Positions 31,867 to 39,762 of a stretch of 64,000 nucleotides of DNA are shown one piece after another. Source of the stretch: JBCBSZ01 sp039197885 (GTDB taxonomy: Bacteria; Actinomycetota; Acidimicrobiia; Acidimicrobiales; Poriferisodalaceae); contig JBCCTY010000001.1 of NCBI GenBank assembly GCA_039197885.1, positions 11,326-75,325 on the forward strand, read 5' to 3'. Numbering within the stretch: position 1 is the first letter of the stretch; every line of letters starts with the position of its first letter. A program made the translations under genes and the position numbers. The notes beneath the pieces are model-generated. The model saw only the letters and a program-made list of their open reading frames with translations, was not told the origin of the DNA and made no database searches.

Positions 31867-32085
31867 TCAGGACTCGTCGGCCCACAGGCCGAGGTCGATG
31901 TAGAGCTCGCCGCTCTCGGTGGCCCGCACATCGACGGACATCGACACGACTCCGCCGTCTTGGTCCTCGACGGTCACCTCCTCGATGAAGGCTTTGGCCT
32001 CGGTGATCGACATCAGGTCGGGCATCCAGAAGCCGTCGCCGGTGCCGTCGCCCTCCGGCCAGCGGCACTTCACGCGCAGGCGCAT
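31867..32085 (-). CDS. Hypothetical early protein
   Basis: 72 aa; start overlaps the upstream stop (TGATG). Sequence has a beta-alpha-beta look (LRVKCRWPEGDG, SITEAKAFIEEVTVEDQDG, GELYIDLGLWADES). Follows the SSB-like gene directly. Not recognised. Confidence 0.5.
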   Translation of the reverse strand: MRLRVKCRWPEGDGTGDGFWMPDLMSITEAKAFIEEVTVEDQDGGVVSMSVDVRATESGELYIDLGLWADES

Positions 32086-32597
32086 CAGAACGGCCGGTTG
32101 GGGTCGGCCGGTTCGCTGGCCGCTGGGGCGGGGTCCTCGCTCGGGGCCTGGGCGGGCGGCTGCGCCGCGGGCTGCGGTGAGCTCGTGCGGACGTGGGCGA
32201 CGATGTAGTTGCGCATCGGGTTGCCGCCGTGCGGGTTCGGCTTGTCGGTGAGGCGCTTGATGCCCATCGAGCCGCGGAGGTCGATGCCGCCGTTGTCGAT
32301 GACGTTCTGGATGGCCTCGCGTCCGATGTGGCAGTTCAGGTGCACGGCCCAGCGGCGGCCGGCGACCTGGCGTCCTTCTCGGTCGGTGGAGGTGAGGTCC
32401 TCGTTGGTGTGGCCGGTGACGATCGGGAACTTCGGCGGCAAGGTGCCGTTGGGGCGAGCGTCGGGCTGCTTCCAGTCGATCGACTCGAGCGTGGCGAAGT
32501 CGATGCGTTGGCCTTCGGCGAGGAGCATCGCCGGGGCGTAGTCCCGGTTCGCGTTCTCCTCGGCCTGCTTCATGAGGTCGTCGAGCGGGTCGCTCAT
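32085..32597 (-). CDS. Putative phage single-stranded DNA-binding protein
   Basis: 170 aa. The central beta-rich region (RRWAVHLNCHIGREAIQNVI, RNYIVAHVRTS) is followed by a disordered Pro/Ala/Gln linker and a terminal PADPNRPF. A flexible tail ending in acidic residues and P-F is the protein-interaction tip of SSB proteins. Neighbours include a Cas4/RecB-like nuclease and a RuvC-like resolvase, fitting replication or recombination. The OB fold itself is not certain. Confidence 0.45.
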   Translation of the reverse strand: MSDPLDDLMKQAEENANRDYAPAMLLAEGQRIDFATLESIDWKQPDARPNGTLPPKFPIVTGHTNEDLTSTDREGRQVAGRRWAVHLNCHIGREAIQNVIDNGGIDLRGSMGIKRLTDKPNPHGGNPMRNYIVAHVRTSSPQPAAQPPAQAPSEDPAPAASEPADPNRPF

Positions 32598-33187
32598 CGG
32601 TGGGTCTCCTTGGGTTCGGTGTGCTTGAGGACGGTGTTGGCGATGGAGTGGGCGGCGGTGCCGTCGATCTCGACGGTCGTCCAGAGCGTCCCGGTGGGGT
32701 GTTGGACGGTGACGACGCAGCGCCAGCCGTCTCGGTTGGTCATGGCGGTCACGGCGCGGCGGTGGCCGAGCTCGCTGCCTTCGCCGGCTTCGACGACGGT
32801 CCAGTACTCGACGCCGTCGTCTTCGTCGTCGACGTGCACGACCAGCTCGCCGGCGGCGATCCGGTCGAGCACCTGGGTGGCGGCGGTGACGCCGTCGTAG
32901 GTGTCGATGTCGGCGTCGGCGAAGGCGAGCACCGCGGCCATCTGGTCCTTCAGGGTGACGCCGGCGTCCCGCATCGAGTTCATGAGGCGGGCCTTGGCCT
33001 CACCGAGCACCCGGGGGTCAGCGTCGGCGTTGAACCCGACCCGGGCGTCGATCGAGGCGTTGATCGCTGCCTCCTGGGCGGGCGTCCACGGGCCAGGAGG
33101 AGGTGGGATGTGGTCGGGCCACTTGGCCCACAGGTCGGCCTTGGTGTCCTCGTCGAGGGCTCGGAGGGTGTCGAGGGTGGAAGTCAT
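32594..33187 (-). CDS. Hypothetical early protein
   Basis: 197 aa from ATG 33187 overlapping the upstream stop (ATGA). The N-terminal half is helical with PPGPWTPAQEAAINASIDA and LGEAKARLMNSMRDAGVTLK. The C-terminal half is beta-rich (GWRCVVTVQHPTGTLWTTVE). Situated in the recombination gene cluster. No motif recognised. Confidence 0.5.
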   Translation of the reverse strand: MTSTLDTLRALDEDTKADLWAKWPDHIPPPPGPWTPAQEAAINASIDARVGFNADADPRVLGEAKARLMNSMRDAGVTLKDQMAAVLAFADADIDTYDGVTAATQVLDRIAAGELVVHVDDEDDGVEYWTVVEAGEGSELGHRRAVTAMTNRDGWRCVVTVQHPTGTLWTTVEIDGTAAHSIANTVLKHTEPKETHR

Positions 33188-33432
33188 GCCGCCGCGCCGT
33201 TCGTCGGTGGCACGAGGGCGGCGATCGCTTCGTCGAGGGTCACGGGGAGTTCGTAGCCGAGCACCAAGGTCCCGGCCTTGTGGAGGGCGCGCACGCAGTC
33301 CTCGCAGAGCCAGGCGAATCCGAGCCCGCACGGATTGAGGAGCCACTCGCCGTCGTCCCCGACATGCCGGTGCGGAGCGACCTCGGCGACGGCCATCTTG
33401 ATCCGCTCCTCCTGCTCCCGGGTGAGCGACAT
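33184..33432 (-). CDS. Small putative zinc-binding protein
   Basis: 82 aa in a TGATG overlap with the nuclease gene. NPCGLGFAWLCEDCVRALH provides three Cys and a His, preceded by PHRHVGDDGEW, so one zinc site is plausible. The C-terminal half is helical (LDEAIAALVPPTN). Possibly a partner of the nuclease. Confidence 0.45.
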   Translation of the reverse strand: MSLTREQEERIKMAVAEVAPHRHVGDDGEWLLNPCGLGFAWLCEDCVRALHKAGTLVLGYELPVTLDEAIAALVPPTNGAAA

Positions 33433-34253
33433 CAGGCCGCTTCCCCGAGCTCGGCCTGGTCCCGGTTCACGGCCCAGGCCTTCATGTCCTGGCGGATCGC
33501 CTTCGTGTCGGCGCCGATGGTCGCTTCGAGGGCGGCGGCGATCTTGGCGTAGCGCCAGCCCCGCTCGAGGTCGAGCATGTAGAAGTCGCAGAACGGGGGC
33601 CGGTCTCCGGTGTGGAACGGGACGTGCGCTGCGACACCCCATCGCTGGTCGCACTCGTGGGGCACCCACTGGTCCTCCCAGTCATCCCACCGCCACCGCG
33701 CCCGGGCGTAGATCGCGATCTGCACCTCCCAGGCGAGGATCGTGTAGGGCGTCACGCTCTTTGAGGTCTTGAGGTCGAACGGGAACCCGGCGGAGAGCAT
33801 CCCGTCGACCCGGCCGGCGACGGGCAGGTCGAGGTCGACGTTGACGACCTGGTACTCAACTCGTTCGAACGTCCAGTCCATCTCGGTCATGCGTCGCCGG
33901 AACGCTGCGGCCTGCGGGGCGATCAGGTCGGTGACGACCGGGTCCTTGCCGCGGGCCTTGAGCTCGACGGCGAGGTGAAGCGCGCTGCCCTTGATGCGGC
34001 CCTCGTTGGCTCCGCCGACGTCGGCGGCCATCTCGACGGTCTCGCGGAGCTCGCCGCCGTCGGCGTTCACGGCGAGCGCGGCGAGGTCGGAGCGTTGGGC
34101 GATGCCCTTGGCGACGCAGCCGCCGTACCACTGCTTCAGGTCGCCGTTGTCGATGCGCTTCGCGATCGAGGTGGATCGGCGGAACCCGGTGCGGTTGCCG
34201 GTCTCGGGGTGTGGACCCCAGTACCAGCCGTACTGCCCGACTTCGAGGCTCAT
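33432..34253 (-). CDS. PD-(D/E)XK nuclease, Cas4/RecB-like exonuclease
   Basis: 273 aa. Conserved elements: KGSALHLAVE (motif I His/Glu region), AGRVDGML and PFDLKTSKSVTPYTILAW (the D...DxK catalytic core), then a Gln/Tyr motif (EVQIAIYAR). These are the signatures of RecB-family exonucleases in phage recombination modules. The four-Cys cluster of true Cas4 is not evident. Processes DNA ends during replication or recombination. Confidence 0.8.
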   Translation of the reverse strand: MSLEVGQYGWYWGPHPETGNRTGFRRSTSIAKRIDNGDLKQWYGGCVAKGIAQRSDLAALAVNADGGELRETVEMAADVGGANEGRIKGSALHLAVELKARGKDPVVTDLIAPQAAAFRRRMTEMDWTFERVEYQVVNVDLDLPVAGRVDGMLSAGFPFDLKTSKSVTPYTILAWEVQIAIYARARWRWDDWEDQWVPHECDQRWGVAAHVPFHTGDRPPFCDFYMLDLERGWRYAKIAAALEATIGADTKAIRQDMKAWAVNRDQAELGEAA

Positions 34254-34621
34254 GCGGTCTCCAGTCGTCGCTTGTTGTTGCGGAGGTTCCGAGCGGCGTG
34301 TGCCTCGCGGCAGGCCATGCAGGTGGGCTCCTCTCGGCGAAGGTGGCGTGCGTAGCTGGCCGCCGTCCCGCACTGAGCGGGCTGGCGGAGGCCTCCCCGG
34401 TCGGGTCGGATCCGGTTGCGTTCCTGCGGCGTCATGCCGGCTCGGTAGCCCTGGTCGTGGGAGGCGATCTGGGTGAGGGCATCGGCCAGGCACTCGTCGA
34501 TCACTGGGCAAGCACGACACAACTCGCGCGCTTGAGCGGGAACCGGGTTGCTGACCTCCGGAAAGAACCACGACGTGGGCATGTGCCGGCACGCCGCCTG
34601 TTTGATCCAGCTCGCGCTCAC
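34250..34621 (-). CDS. WhiB-family iron-sulphur regulator with extra C-terminal Cys motif
   Basis: 123 aa from a GTG overlapping the RuvC gene stop (GTGA). The Wbl domain shows AACRHM, then ELCRACPVIDECL (C-x2-C-x5-C), giving the four cluster Cys, followed by GYRAGMTPQERNR in place of the usual G-V/I-W-G-G turn. Residues 80-123 add a second module, QCGTAASYARHLRREEPTCM followed by ACREAHAARN, a phage zinc-finger-like motif. Possibly controls phage or host transcription. The fusion is unusual. Confidence 0.8.
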   Translation of the reverse strand: MSASWIKQAACRHMPTSWFFPEVSNPVPAQARELCRACPVIDECLADALTQIASHDQGYRAGMTPQERNRIRPDRGGLRQPAQCGTAASYARHLRREEPTCMACREAHAARNLRNNKRRLETA

Positions 34622-35142
34622 GCCGCCCCCTCGGGCTGCGGGCGGAGCTTGTCGAGCACCGACCAGTGCACCTTCGGCACCTCGGCGCAGGGCTGCTCGG
34701 TGAGGGCGAGGCCGATCTGGCGGAGCCACAGGGCGTCGGCCACGTTGTCGTCCTGGCCGTCGTAGCCGAGGCGGTCGCGAGCGGCGATGACCATGGCGAC
34801 CTTGTCGACGTTGCCCTTGCCGGTGGCGTACTTCTTCAGCTGGGTCGGGGCGACATCGAGCCACTCGATGCCGGCGAGCATCAGGGTGTGGCGGATAACG
34901 CCGTGCAGTGATCCGAGGCGAGCACCGTTGAACCGGGAGGCGTGCGACGGTGCCTCGATCACCACGAGCGCATCGGCCGGCGCCTCGTAGCGCACAGCCT
35001 TCGCGATGATGTCGGCGCGTCGCACGTCGTCATCGGTCTTGCTGGTCGGCTGGATCGCCCACGTGTCGGCGAAGGCGATCGCCGTGGCCGTGTAGCTCGG
35101 GTCGACCCCGATCACGGGCCTGGCGGCCATCGGGCGGGTCAT
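34618..35142 (-). CDS. RuvC-like Holliday junction resolvase
   Basis: 174 aa. Acidic active-site pattern of the RNase H fold: IGVDPSYTATAIA (first Asp), VVIEAPSHAS (Glu) and DDNVADALWL (paired Asp at the last helix). A basic LKKYATGKGNVDK loop lies between. Resolves branched intermediates before packaging. Start overlaps the methyltransferase stop (ATGA). Confidence 0.82.
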   Translation of the reverse strand: MTRPMAARPVIGVDPSYTATAIAFADTWAIQPTSKTDDDVRRADIIAKAVRYEAPADALVVIEAPSHASRFNGARLGSLHGVIRHTLMLAGIEWLDVAPTQLKKYATGKGNVDKVAMVIAARDRLGYDGQDDNVADALWLRQIGLALTEQPCAEVPKVHWSVLDKLRPQPEGAA

Positions 35143-36473
35143 GCTGCTTCCTCTCGGTCGTCGTGCACGGTGAGCAGGAGCGGTCCGACTCGTTCGGCGG
35201 CGAGGTCGGCGTTGCGGCGGTCGAGGTCGATGCCGACGGCGTAGCGGCCGTGTCCGGTGGCGACGGCGAGGGTGGTGCCGCTGCCGGCGAAGGGGTCGAG
35301 CACGATCCCGGGCCGGTACTGACCATCGGCGTCGGTGTCGGTCCAGCCGAGGGTTTCGGTGATAGCCGTACGCGACGAGTCCGAGCCGATGGGCCGTGTG
35401 CTGTTGCCCGTTTTCATCCTCGCCTCGGTGAGCGATCCGCCAGGCTTCCCACCTGACTGATAGCGAGTCGCCACCACGTCACCCCGCCGGTTCATGTAGG
35501 TCGGTTCTCCCACGATCCGCCGTCGCCCTTCACCGGTGGCGATCGACACCTCGGTCGGGCACATGGACAGGATCGGGCGGCGGCAGAGCTCGCGGGGCCA
35601 GGTGGCGTAGTGGCTGCCCTTGTACGGCTCGGTGCTGATCTCCCACCAGTCGAGAGGTGGGGCGCTGGTGATCTCACCGATCGTGTCGAGCGTGTCGAAG
35701 TTGCCGTCGTGCTGCTCGGCTCGCTTGCCGGTGGTCTTCCGACGCTCGACACCCTTCGCCGTGCGAGAGTTGGTCTTCGGCGAGGGTGGCTGGCGCACGG
35801 CGTCGAGGTCGAACCACCGCTTCTCGTCGCGACAGGCGACCACGAGGTCCGACGTGGCGGGCCGGTACTTGTCGCCGAGCGAGCCGACCGGGGGGTTGGG
35901 TCGTGCCCAGGTGACGACGTTGCGGACCCGCCAGCGGCCGGCCGGTGACTCGGCACCGGTGAGCGGGTTGATGCCGTAGGCCAGGGCGATGCGGTAGAGC
36001 TCGGGAATCAGGGTCTTGCACTTCGCCAGGGGCCATCCCTCGTTGCGACCAGATCGCGCCGGCCGACCTCCATCCGTGATCCCGGCTTCGATGCGCTTGC
36101 GAGCCGAGCCAGACCACTGCGCCTGCGCCTCGCGCATCCCACCCTCGGCGTAGTCCCCACCAGCACCGCCGCTGCCGGAGTAGGTGTCACCGAGCTCGAC
36201 CGCGAGCGAGCCCTCCGGGGAGAGCAGGTCGGCGCAGGCGGCGGTCCAGTCGAGCAGGGCGTCGAGGAACGCGGCCGGGGTGGGCTCGCTGCCCATCTCC
36301 AGGTCCTTGGCCGGGTCGTCGTCGGGGAGGTAGGAGCGGAGCGCGAGGAACGGCGGCGAAGTGAGGATCAGGTGCGCCTGCTGCGGACCCCACGGGGTTG
36401 GGATCCCACCGTTGGTGGCCCAGCGGCGCATGACGGCCCGGCTGTCGCCGATGTGGAAGTCGGCGGTGCTCAC
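35139..36473 (-). CDS. Site-specific DNA methyltransferase (N6-A/N4-C, beta-type order)
   Basis: 444 aa from GTG 36473 (GTGA overlap). Catalytic motif IV is TSPPFLALRSY at 38-48 and the SAM-binding motif I is DPFAGSGTT near residue 395, so the order is beta-type. The SPPF tetrad suggests N4-cytosine or N6-adenine methylation. A long target-recognition region lies between. No restriction endonuclease is adjacent; an orphan anti-restriction enzyme is likely. Confidence 0.85.
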   Translation of the reverse strand: MSTADFHIGDSRAVMRRWATNGGIPTPWGPQQAHLILTSPPFLALRSYLPDDDPAKDLEMGSEPTPAAFLDALLDWTAACADLLSPEGSLAVELGDTYSGSGGAGGDYAEGGMREAQAQWSGSARKRIEAGITDGGRPARSGRNEGWPLAKCKTLIPELYRIALAYGINPLTGAESPAGRWRVRNVVTWARPNPPVGSLGDKYRPATSDLVVACRDEKRWFDLDAVRQPPSPKTNSRTAKGVERRKTTGKRAEQHDGNFDTLDTIGEITSAPPLDWWEISTEPYKGSHYATWPRELCRRPILSMCPTEVSIATGEGRRRIVGEPTYMNRRGDVVATRYQSGGKPGGSLTEARMKTGNSTRPIGSDSSRTAITETLGWTDTDADGQYRPGIVLDPFAGSGTTLAVATGHGRYAVGIDLDRRNADLAAERVGPLLLTVHDDREEAA

Positions 36474-36682
36474 GCCTCGTACCTCGTGCGGTAGGGCTCG
36501 GGGTCGCGTTTGGTGAACTGGCGGCGGTAGGGCACGCCGGGCTGGTCGCAACACCAGCACGTGCCGTGGGGCTGGGTGTCCCACCAGCTGGTGCCACCGT
36601 CGATGGGGCACTGCAGATGCACCCGACCGGACGGTCGGGGTTCGAGTACGGGAGATGGCGCCGCGGCGGGGAGACGGATCAT
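36470..36682 (-). CDS. Small Cys-containing early protein
   Basis: 70 aa from ATG 36682 (ATGA overlap with the DUF5131 gene). Contains LQCPIDGGTSWWD and GTCWCCDQPG, a likely zinc knuckle, and a basic C-terminus. May work with the methyltransferase next to it. Not recognised. Confidence 0.5.
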   Translation of the reverse strand: MIRLPAAAPSPVLEPRPSGRVHLQCPIDGGTSWWDTQPHGTCWCCDQPGVPYRRQFTKRDPEPYRTRYEA

Positions 36683-37689
36683 GACGGCATCTCGTCCCAG
36701 GTGCGGCCGTCGAGCTGCCGGCCGGCGGTCTTCTTGCCGACCCTGCTCATGATCGTCGACCGACCGTCCCCCACATCGACCGGTTCGACGCGTCGGCCGT
36801 GCCAGCCGCCGGAACGCCACTCGCCCCACTGCTTGAAGAAGAACGCCGGGCGCTGAGCGAGCTCGACGGTGACGCCGTCGGGCAGGTCGCCGGCCGCAGC
36901 GGCTTCATCGCCGAGGCGTTCGATGCTGTGCCGGCACCCGTCCTCCGCAGGCGGGTGGCACCGGTTGCGGAGGTCGCGCACCCAGTCGGGGTGCATCGGC
37001 CGGGCCTGCGGTCCGGACTCGCCGCCGACGATGAGCCAGTCGATCCCGGTGAGGTCGAGCGACGGGAGCGGCCCGAGCAGGGGCTCGGCGCTGATGAAAC
37101 GGACAGCGGCCGGAGTGCGGCGGAGGTGGTCGGCCCGGAACGCGTACCGGTCGGACTCGATGCTGGTGCCGAGCCACACGTTCGGGATGAGCATGCCGTC
37201 CGACATGCCGCCCGGGAGGACGGGGAAACCTCGCTCCATCCGACGCCGGTTCACGTGCATCCAGAACGCCGGGTCGGTGAGGATCTGCGCCATCCGCTGC
37301 GGGCGCTTTGTCAGCACCTGGAACTGGTGGTCGGACGCGATCGACATGACCACGAACACCTCGGCCACGAACGCGACGCCGTCGGTGCCGTGCTGCTCCA
37401 CGATCTCCCGTGAGAACAGGTCGCTCATGCTGTTCACGAACACCCGGCGCGGCTTCCGCCACCGGAGGGGCTGGTCGAGCCGGTCCGGGTGGAGACGGAT
37501 CTCGCCGGTGAAGCGAGCGGGCTCGCCTTCGGGGCGCACGGCGAGCCCTTCGTAGGCCGGGTGGTGGGAAAGCCGGCCGGCGGCTTCGCGGGCGGCGTAG
37601 CAGCGATCGCAGCCGGGGCTGACGTGGGCGCACCCGGTCAACGGGTTCCAGGTGACGTCGGTCCACTCGATGCCGGTCTTGCCGCTCAT
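36679..37689 (-). CDS. Phage Gp37/Gp68 family (DUF5131) protein
   Basis: 336 aa. The opening TGIEWTDVTWNPLTGCAHVS followed by PGCDRCYAAR is the family hallmark, with three Cys in a radical-SAM-like C-x6-C-x2-C arrangement. FVNSMSDLFSREIV, LIVGGESGPQARPMHPDWV and FFFKQWGEW are also conserved in it. Members are common in phages and mobile elements; the biochemical function is not settled, though a radical-SAM-like fold has been proposed. Confidence 0.85.
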   Translation of the reverse strand: MSGKTGIEWTDVTWNPLTGCAHVSPGCDRCYAAREAAGRLSHHPAYEGLAVRPEGEPARFTGEIRLHPDRLDQPLRWRKPRRVFVNSMSDLFSREIVEQHGTDGVAFVAEVFVVMSIASDHQFQVLTKRPQRMAQILTDPAFWMHVNRRRMERGFPVLPGGMSDGMLIPNVWLGTSIESDRYAFRADHLRRTPAAVRFISAEPLLGPLPSLDLTGIDWLIVGGESGPQARPMHPDWVRDLRNRCHPPAEDGCRHSIERLGDEAAAAGDLPDGVTVELAQRPAFFFKQWGEWRSGGWHGRRVEPVDVGDGRSTIMSRVGKKTAGRQLDGRTWDEMPS

Positions 37690-37711
37690 CGCTCGTCTCC
37701 GAACCGGCGGG

Positions 37712-38056
37712 TCATGCGTCGGCCCCGTCGAGGATGCGGCGGAGGCGGCGTTCGGCTCCGGGCAGGTGCAGCTCGTGAGCCATCGCCTGCACCGCTGCGA
37801 TCACGGCCCGGGCGTCGTCACGCTCCCGGCGCATGGCTGCTCGCTCTGCCCGCATCTCCTCTCGGCGCACGTCGGCGGTATGGCGCTCGGCGGTCAGCTC
37901 GGCGACGCGGGCGGCGGCCAACGTGCACGTCTTGACCCGATGGGTTGCCCGGCCACTTGTCGCGACCTCGTACAGCCCCTCGATCAGCTCGTCGTCCGCG
38001 GTCATGGCGGACACCTGCTTGCGCAACATCTCCGTGGCGCGCTCGTCGGAGTTCAT
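37712..38056 (-). CDS. Hypothetical coiled-coil early protein
   Basis: 114 aa. Central charged helix (VRREEMRAERAAMRRERDDA) flanked by shorter helices. The stop is 22 bases upstream of the DUF5131 start. ATGA overlap with the upstream gene. Unknown function. Confidence 0.5.
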   Translation of the reverse strand: MNSDERATEMLRKQVSAMTADDELIEGLYEVATSGRATHRVKTCTLAAARVAELTAERHTADVRREEMRAERAAMRRERDDARAVIAAVQAMAHELHLPGAERRLRRILDGADA

Positions 38057-38652
38057 CCCGCCTCCCCGTTCACCTCGATGTCGAACGGGTCGCCGTCGGG
38101 GAGCGGCACGAGCCCGGGCACTGGCGTGTCGGGGTCGCTGCGGTCGATGACGATGGGGGCCCAGCCGTCGGCGGCGAGATGGTCGTAGTCGACGATGTCG
38201 ATGTCGGTGCCGATCTGGGTGGAGCTGTCGGGGTGCACCCAGACGGTGACCTCGTCGAGCTCGTAGCTCCCGCCGACGGGGCCGGGCAGGTCAGGGGTGC
38301 GCCACTCGATGCCGTGCTCGACGACGACCGGGGTCGCTCCGGGCACGTCGGGCAGATCGGCGGGGATCTCGGCGGGGCCGACCTCGAGACCGCCGTCGGA
38401 CACGCCGTGTTGGCCGCCGCCCTCGGAGCCGGGGGTAGGAGTGTCCGGCTCCGAGGGGGCGTCACCTGCGGTGCTCGACTCCGCAGGCGGTTGGGTGGCC
38501 GGCCCCGCCAGGGGGCGCGAGGCCGGCCGTGGCTCGGGGCTCGCCAGAGGCGTGGCCACCGAGACGATCGTGGGATCGAGGCGGAGGTGACGGGCGTGCT
38601 CGGCGGCATCGAAGCCGTCGAGGGCCAGGGCGATGATCGCTGCGCGAATCAC
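38053..38652 (-). CDS. Hypothetical early protein with disordered centre
   Basis: 199 aa from a GTG overlapping the upstream stop. A short N-terminal helix (AIIALALDGFDAAEHARHL) is followed by a Pro/Ser/Gly-rich region at about 35-85 and a beta-rich C-terminal domain (YELDEVTVWVHPDSSTQIG). No family recognised. Confidence 0.5.
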   Translation of the reverse strand: MIRAAIIALALDGFDAAEHARHLRLDPTIVSVATPLASPEPRPASRPLAGPATQPPAESSTAGDAPSEPDTPTPGSEGGGQHGVSDGGLEVGPAEIPADLPDVPGATPVVVEHGIEWRTPDLPGPVGGSYELDEVTVWVHPDSSTQIGTDIDIVDYDHLAADGWAPIVIDRSDPDTPVPGLVPLPDGDPFDIEVNGEAG

Positions 38653-38903
38653 GACGCCTCCTCGGCGGCGACGAACAGGATCCCGTCGTCGGGGTCACGG
38701 TCGAGGTCGATGAAGATCGCGACCCACTGGTCGTCAGACAGCTGGATGGCTGCCGTGATGAACAGCACCCGACCGTCCTCGTGTCGTCCGGTAGCCGCTG
38801 TGCACGCGCCGCCGAACTTCTCGCACGTCTCGCGCAACCGGTCGAGCGAAGCCTCGACATGGGCCGGCAGGTCGTCGTCGGTGAGGGGGTTCCAGTTGGA
38901 CAT
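38649..38903 (-). CDS. Hypothetical early protein
   Basis: 84 aa: a helical N-terminus (AHVEASLDRLRETCEKFGGA) then beta strands (GRVLFITAAIQLSD, WVAIFIDLDRDPDDG). Follows the long hairpin at 38921-38959 and may be the first gene of a sub-operon. Confidence 0.5.
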   Translation of the reverse strand: MSNWNPLTDDDLPAHVEASLDRLRETCEKFGGACTAATGRHEDGRVLFITAAIQLSDDQWVAIFIDLDRDPDDGILFVAAEEAS

Positions 38904-38920
38904 CTAGGCTCCTGGTGTCG

Positions 38921-38959
38921 GAGCCCCCGGTCCTCGTCTGCCAGGACGGCCGGGGGCTC
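38921..38959. terminator. Long GC-rich stem-loop between early genes
   Basis: GAGCCCCCG (38921-38929) pairs with CGGGGGCTC (38951-38959), and GTCCT (38930-38934) with AGGAC (38943-38947), with GGC bulged. No T tract follows in the leftward direction. It sits in the only gap over 50 bases between 38.0 and 40.45 kb, so it may be a partial terminator or an mRNA-processing hairpin. Confidence 0.5.
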
Positions 38960-38965
38960 TGGTGT

Positions 38966-39067
38966 TCAGCGGGTGATGCGGACGCGGGCGTCGGCGAGCA
39001 GGTGCGCCCAGGCAAGGGCGACGAAGGGCGCCGGGATCAGCAGCAGGTGCAGGGGGCGCTCGGTCAT
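38966..39067 (-). CDS. 33-aa membrane micropeptide
   Basis: ATG overlaps the upstream stop (ATGA). One hydrophobic helix (LHLLLIPAPFVALAWAHLLA) with basic ends. Too short for homology, but the coupling suggests real translation. Confidence 0.4.
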   Translation of the reverse strand: MTERPLHLLLIPAPFVALAWAHLLADARVRITR

Positions 39068-39228
39068 CGGCGACCCTTCACGGTGATGACGTGGGTGCCG
39101 TTGGGGTACGTCTGGACGCTCGCCTGATAGCAGGTGCCGGCGCAGACCAGGACGTAGTCGTCCTCGATGTCGATCGACTGCACGTCCTCGATGTCGTCGA
39201 GGTCCATGCTCGTGACGCGAACCGCCAT
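39064..39228 (-). CDS. 54-aa hypothetical early protein
   Basis: Begins MAVRVTSMDLDDIEDVQSI, followed by DDYVLVCAGTCYQ with two Cys, and ends in a beta-like THVITVKGRR. The stop overlaps the next ATG. Beta-rich small domain, unknown role. Confidence 0.45.
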   Translation of the reverse strand: MAVRVTSMDLDDIEDVQSIDIEDDYVLVCAGTCYQASVQTYPNGTHVITVKGRR

Positions 39229-39374
39229 CACGCACCCGCCTTCGCTCGGTCGAACTCGGCGTCCGGGCAGGTGCCACGGCCGAGCGTGTCGACGTGAGCG
39301 GCGAGCGCCGGGCTCATCGGCTGCCGGCGGCCGTGGTTGTCGGTGAGGTGACGGAGGATCCGGCGGCGCTTCAT
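39228..39374 (-). CDS. 48-aa hypothetical early protein
   Basis: Starts MKRRRILRHLTDNHG and ends PDAEFDRAKAGA; very basic N-terminus. Overlaps the neighbours on both sides (TGATG and ATGA). Could be a small nucleic-acid-binding peptide; no motif recognised. Confidence 0.4.
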   Translation of the reverse strand: MKRRRILRHLTDNHGRRQPMSPALAAHVDTLGRGTCPDAEFDRAKAGA

Positions 39375-39619
39375 GGCGTGACCTCGTCCGGGTCGGCGAC
39401 GTAGTTCTCGGGGGCGGGGACGCAGAGCCAGAAGGCGAGGAACCCGAGGAGGATCCAGCACGCGATCCAGGCGATGGCGACCCAGGCCCACGGGATGAAC
39501 GCGACGGGGGTGAACCCGATGAGGCCGTAGGCGGCGAGCACGCCGAGGCGAAGCATGGCGCCCTGGCGGTCGACCTCTTCGGTGTAGGCGTCGGGGATGC
39601 GGTCGGGATGGACGGTCAT
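39371..39619 (-). CDS. Two-helix membrane early protein
   Basis: 82 aa. Hydrophobic segments (LRLGVLAAYGLIGFTPVAF and WVAIAWIACWILLGFLAFW) predict two membrane helices with a cytosolic N-terminus. ATGA overlap upstream. Early phage membrane proteins can alter host uptake or exclude other phages; unproven here. Confidence 0.5.
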   Translation of the reverse strand: MTVHPDRIPDAYTEEVDRQGAMLRLGVLAAYGLIGFTPVAFIPWAWVAIAWIACWILLGFLAFWLCVPAPENYVADPDEVTP

Positions 39620-39762
39620 GCCGCACCGTCCCGACGGCCTTGGTCGATAACTCGGTCGGGCCAGCCGTGATGATCGGTGACCCGACCGCATCGGCATCGG
39701 CCGTCGACGGTGAGGCGCTGCCCGCATGTGAGGCAGGTGATGGAGGCTCGGACCGCGGTCAC
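39616..39762 (-). CDS. 48-aa zinc-ribbon-like protein
   Basis: From GTG 39762 (GTGA overlap). ITCLTCGQRL and DGRCRCGRVT give a C-x2-C...C-x-C arrangement typical of minimal zinc ribbons. Basic tail. Possibly binds nucleic acid or a host polymerase subunit. Confidence 0.5.
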   Translation of the reverse strand: MTAVRASITCLTCGQRLTVDGRCRCGRVTDHHGWPDRVIDQGRRDGAA

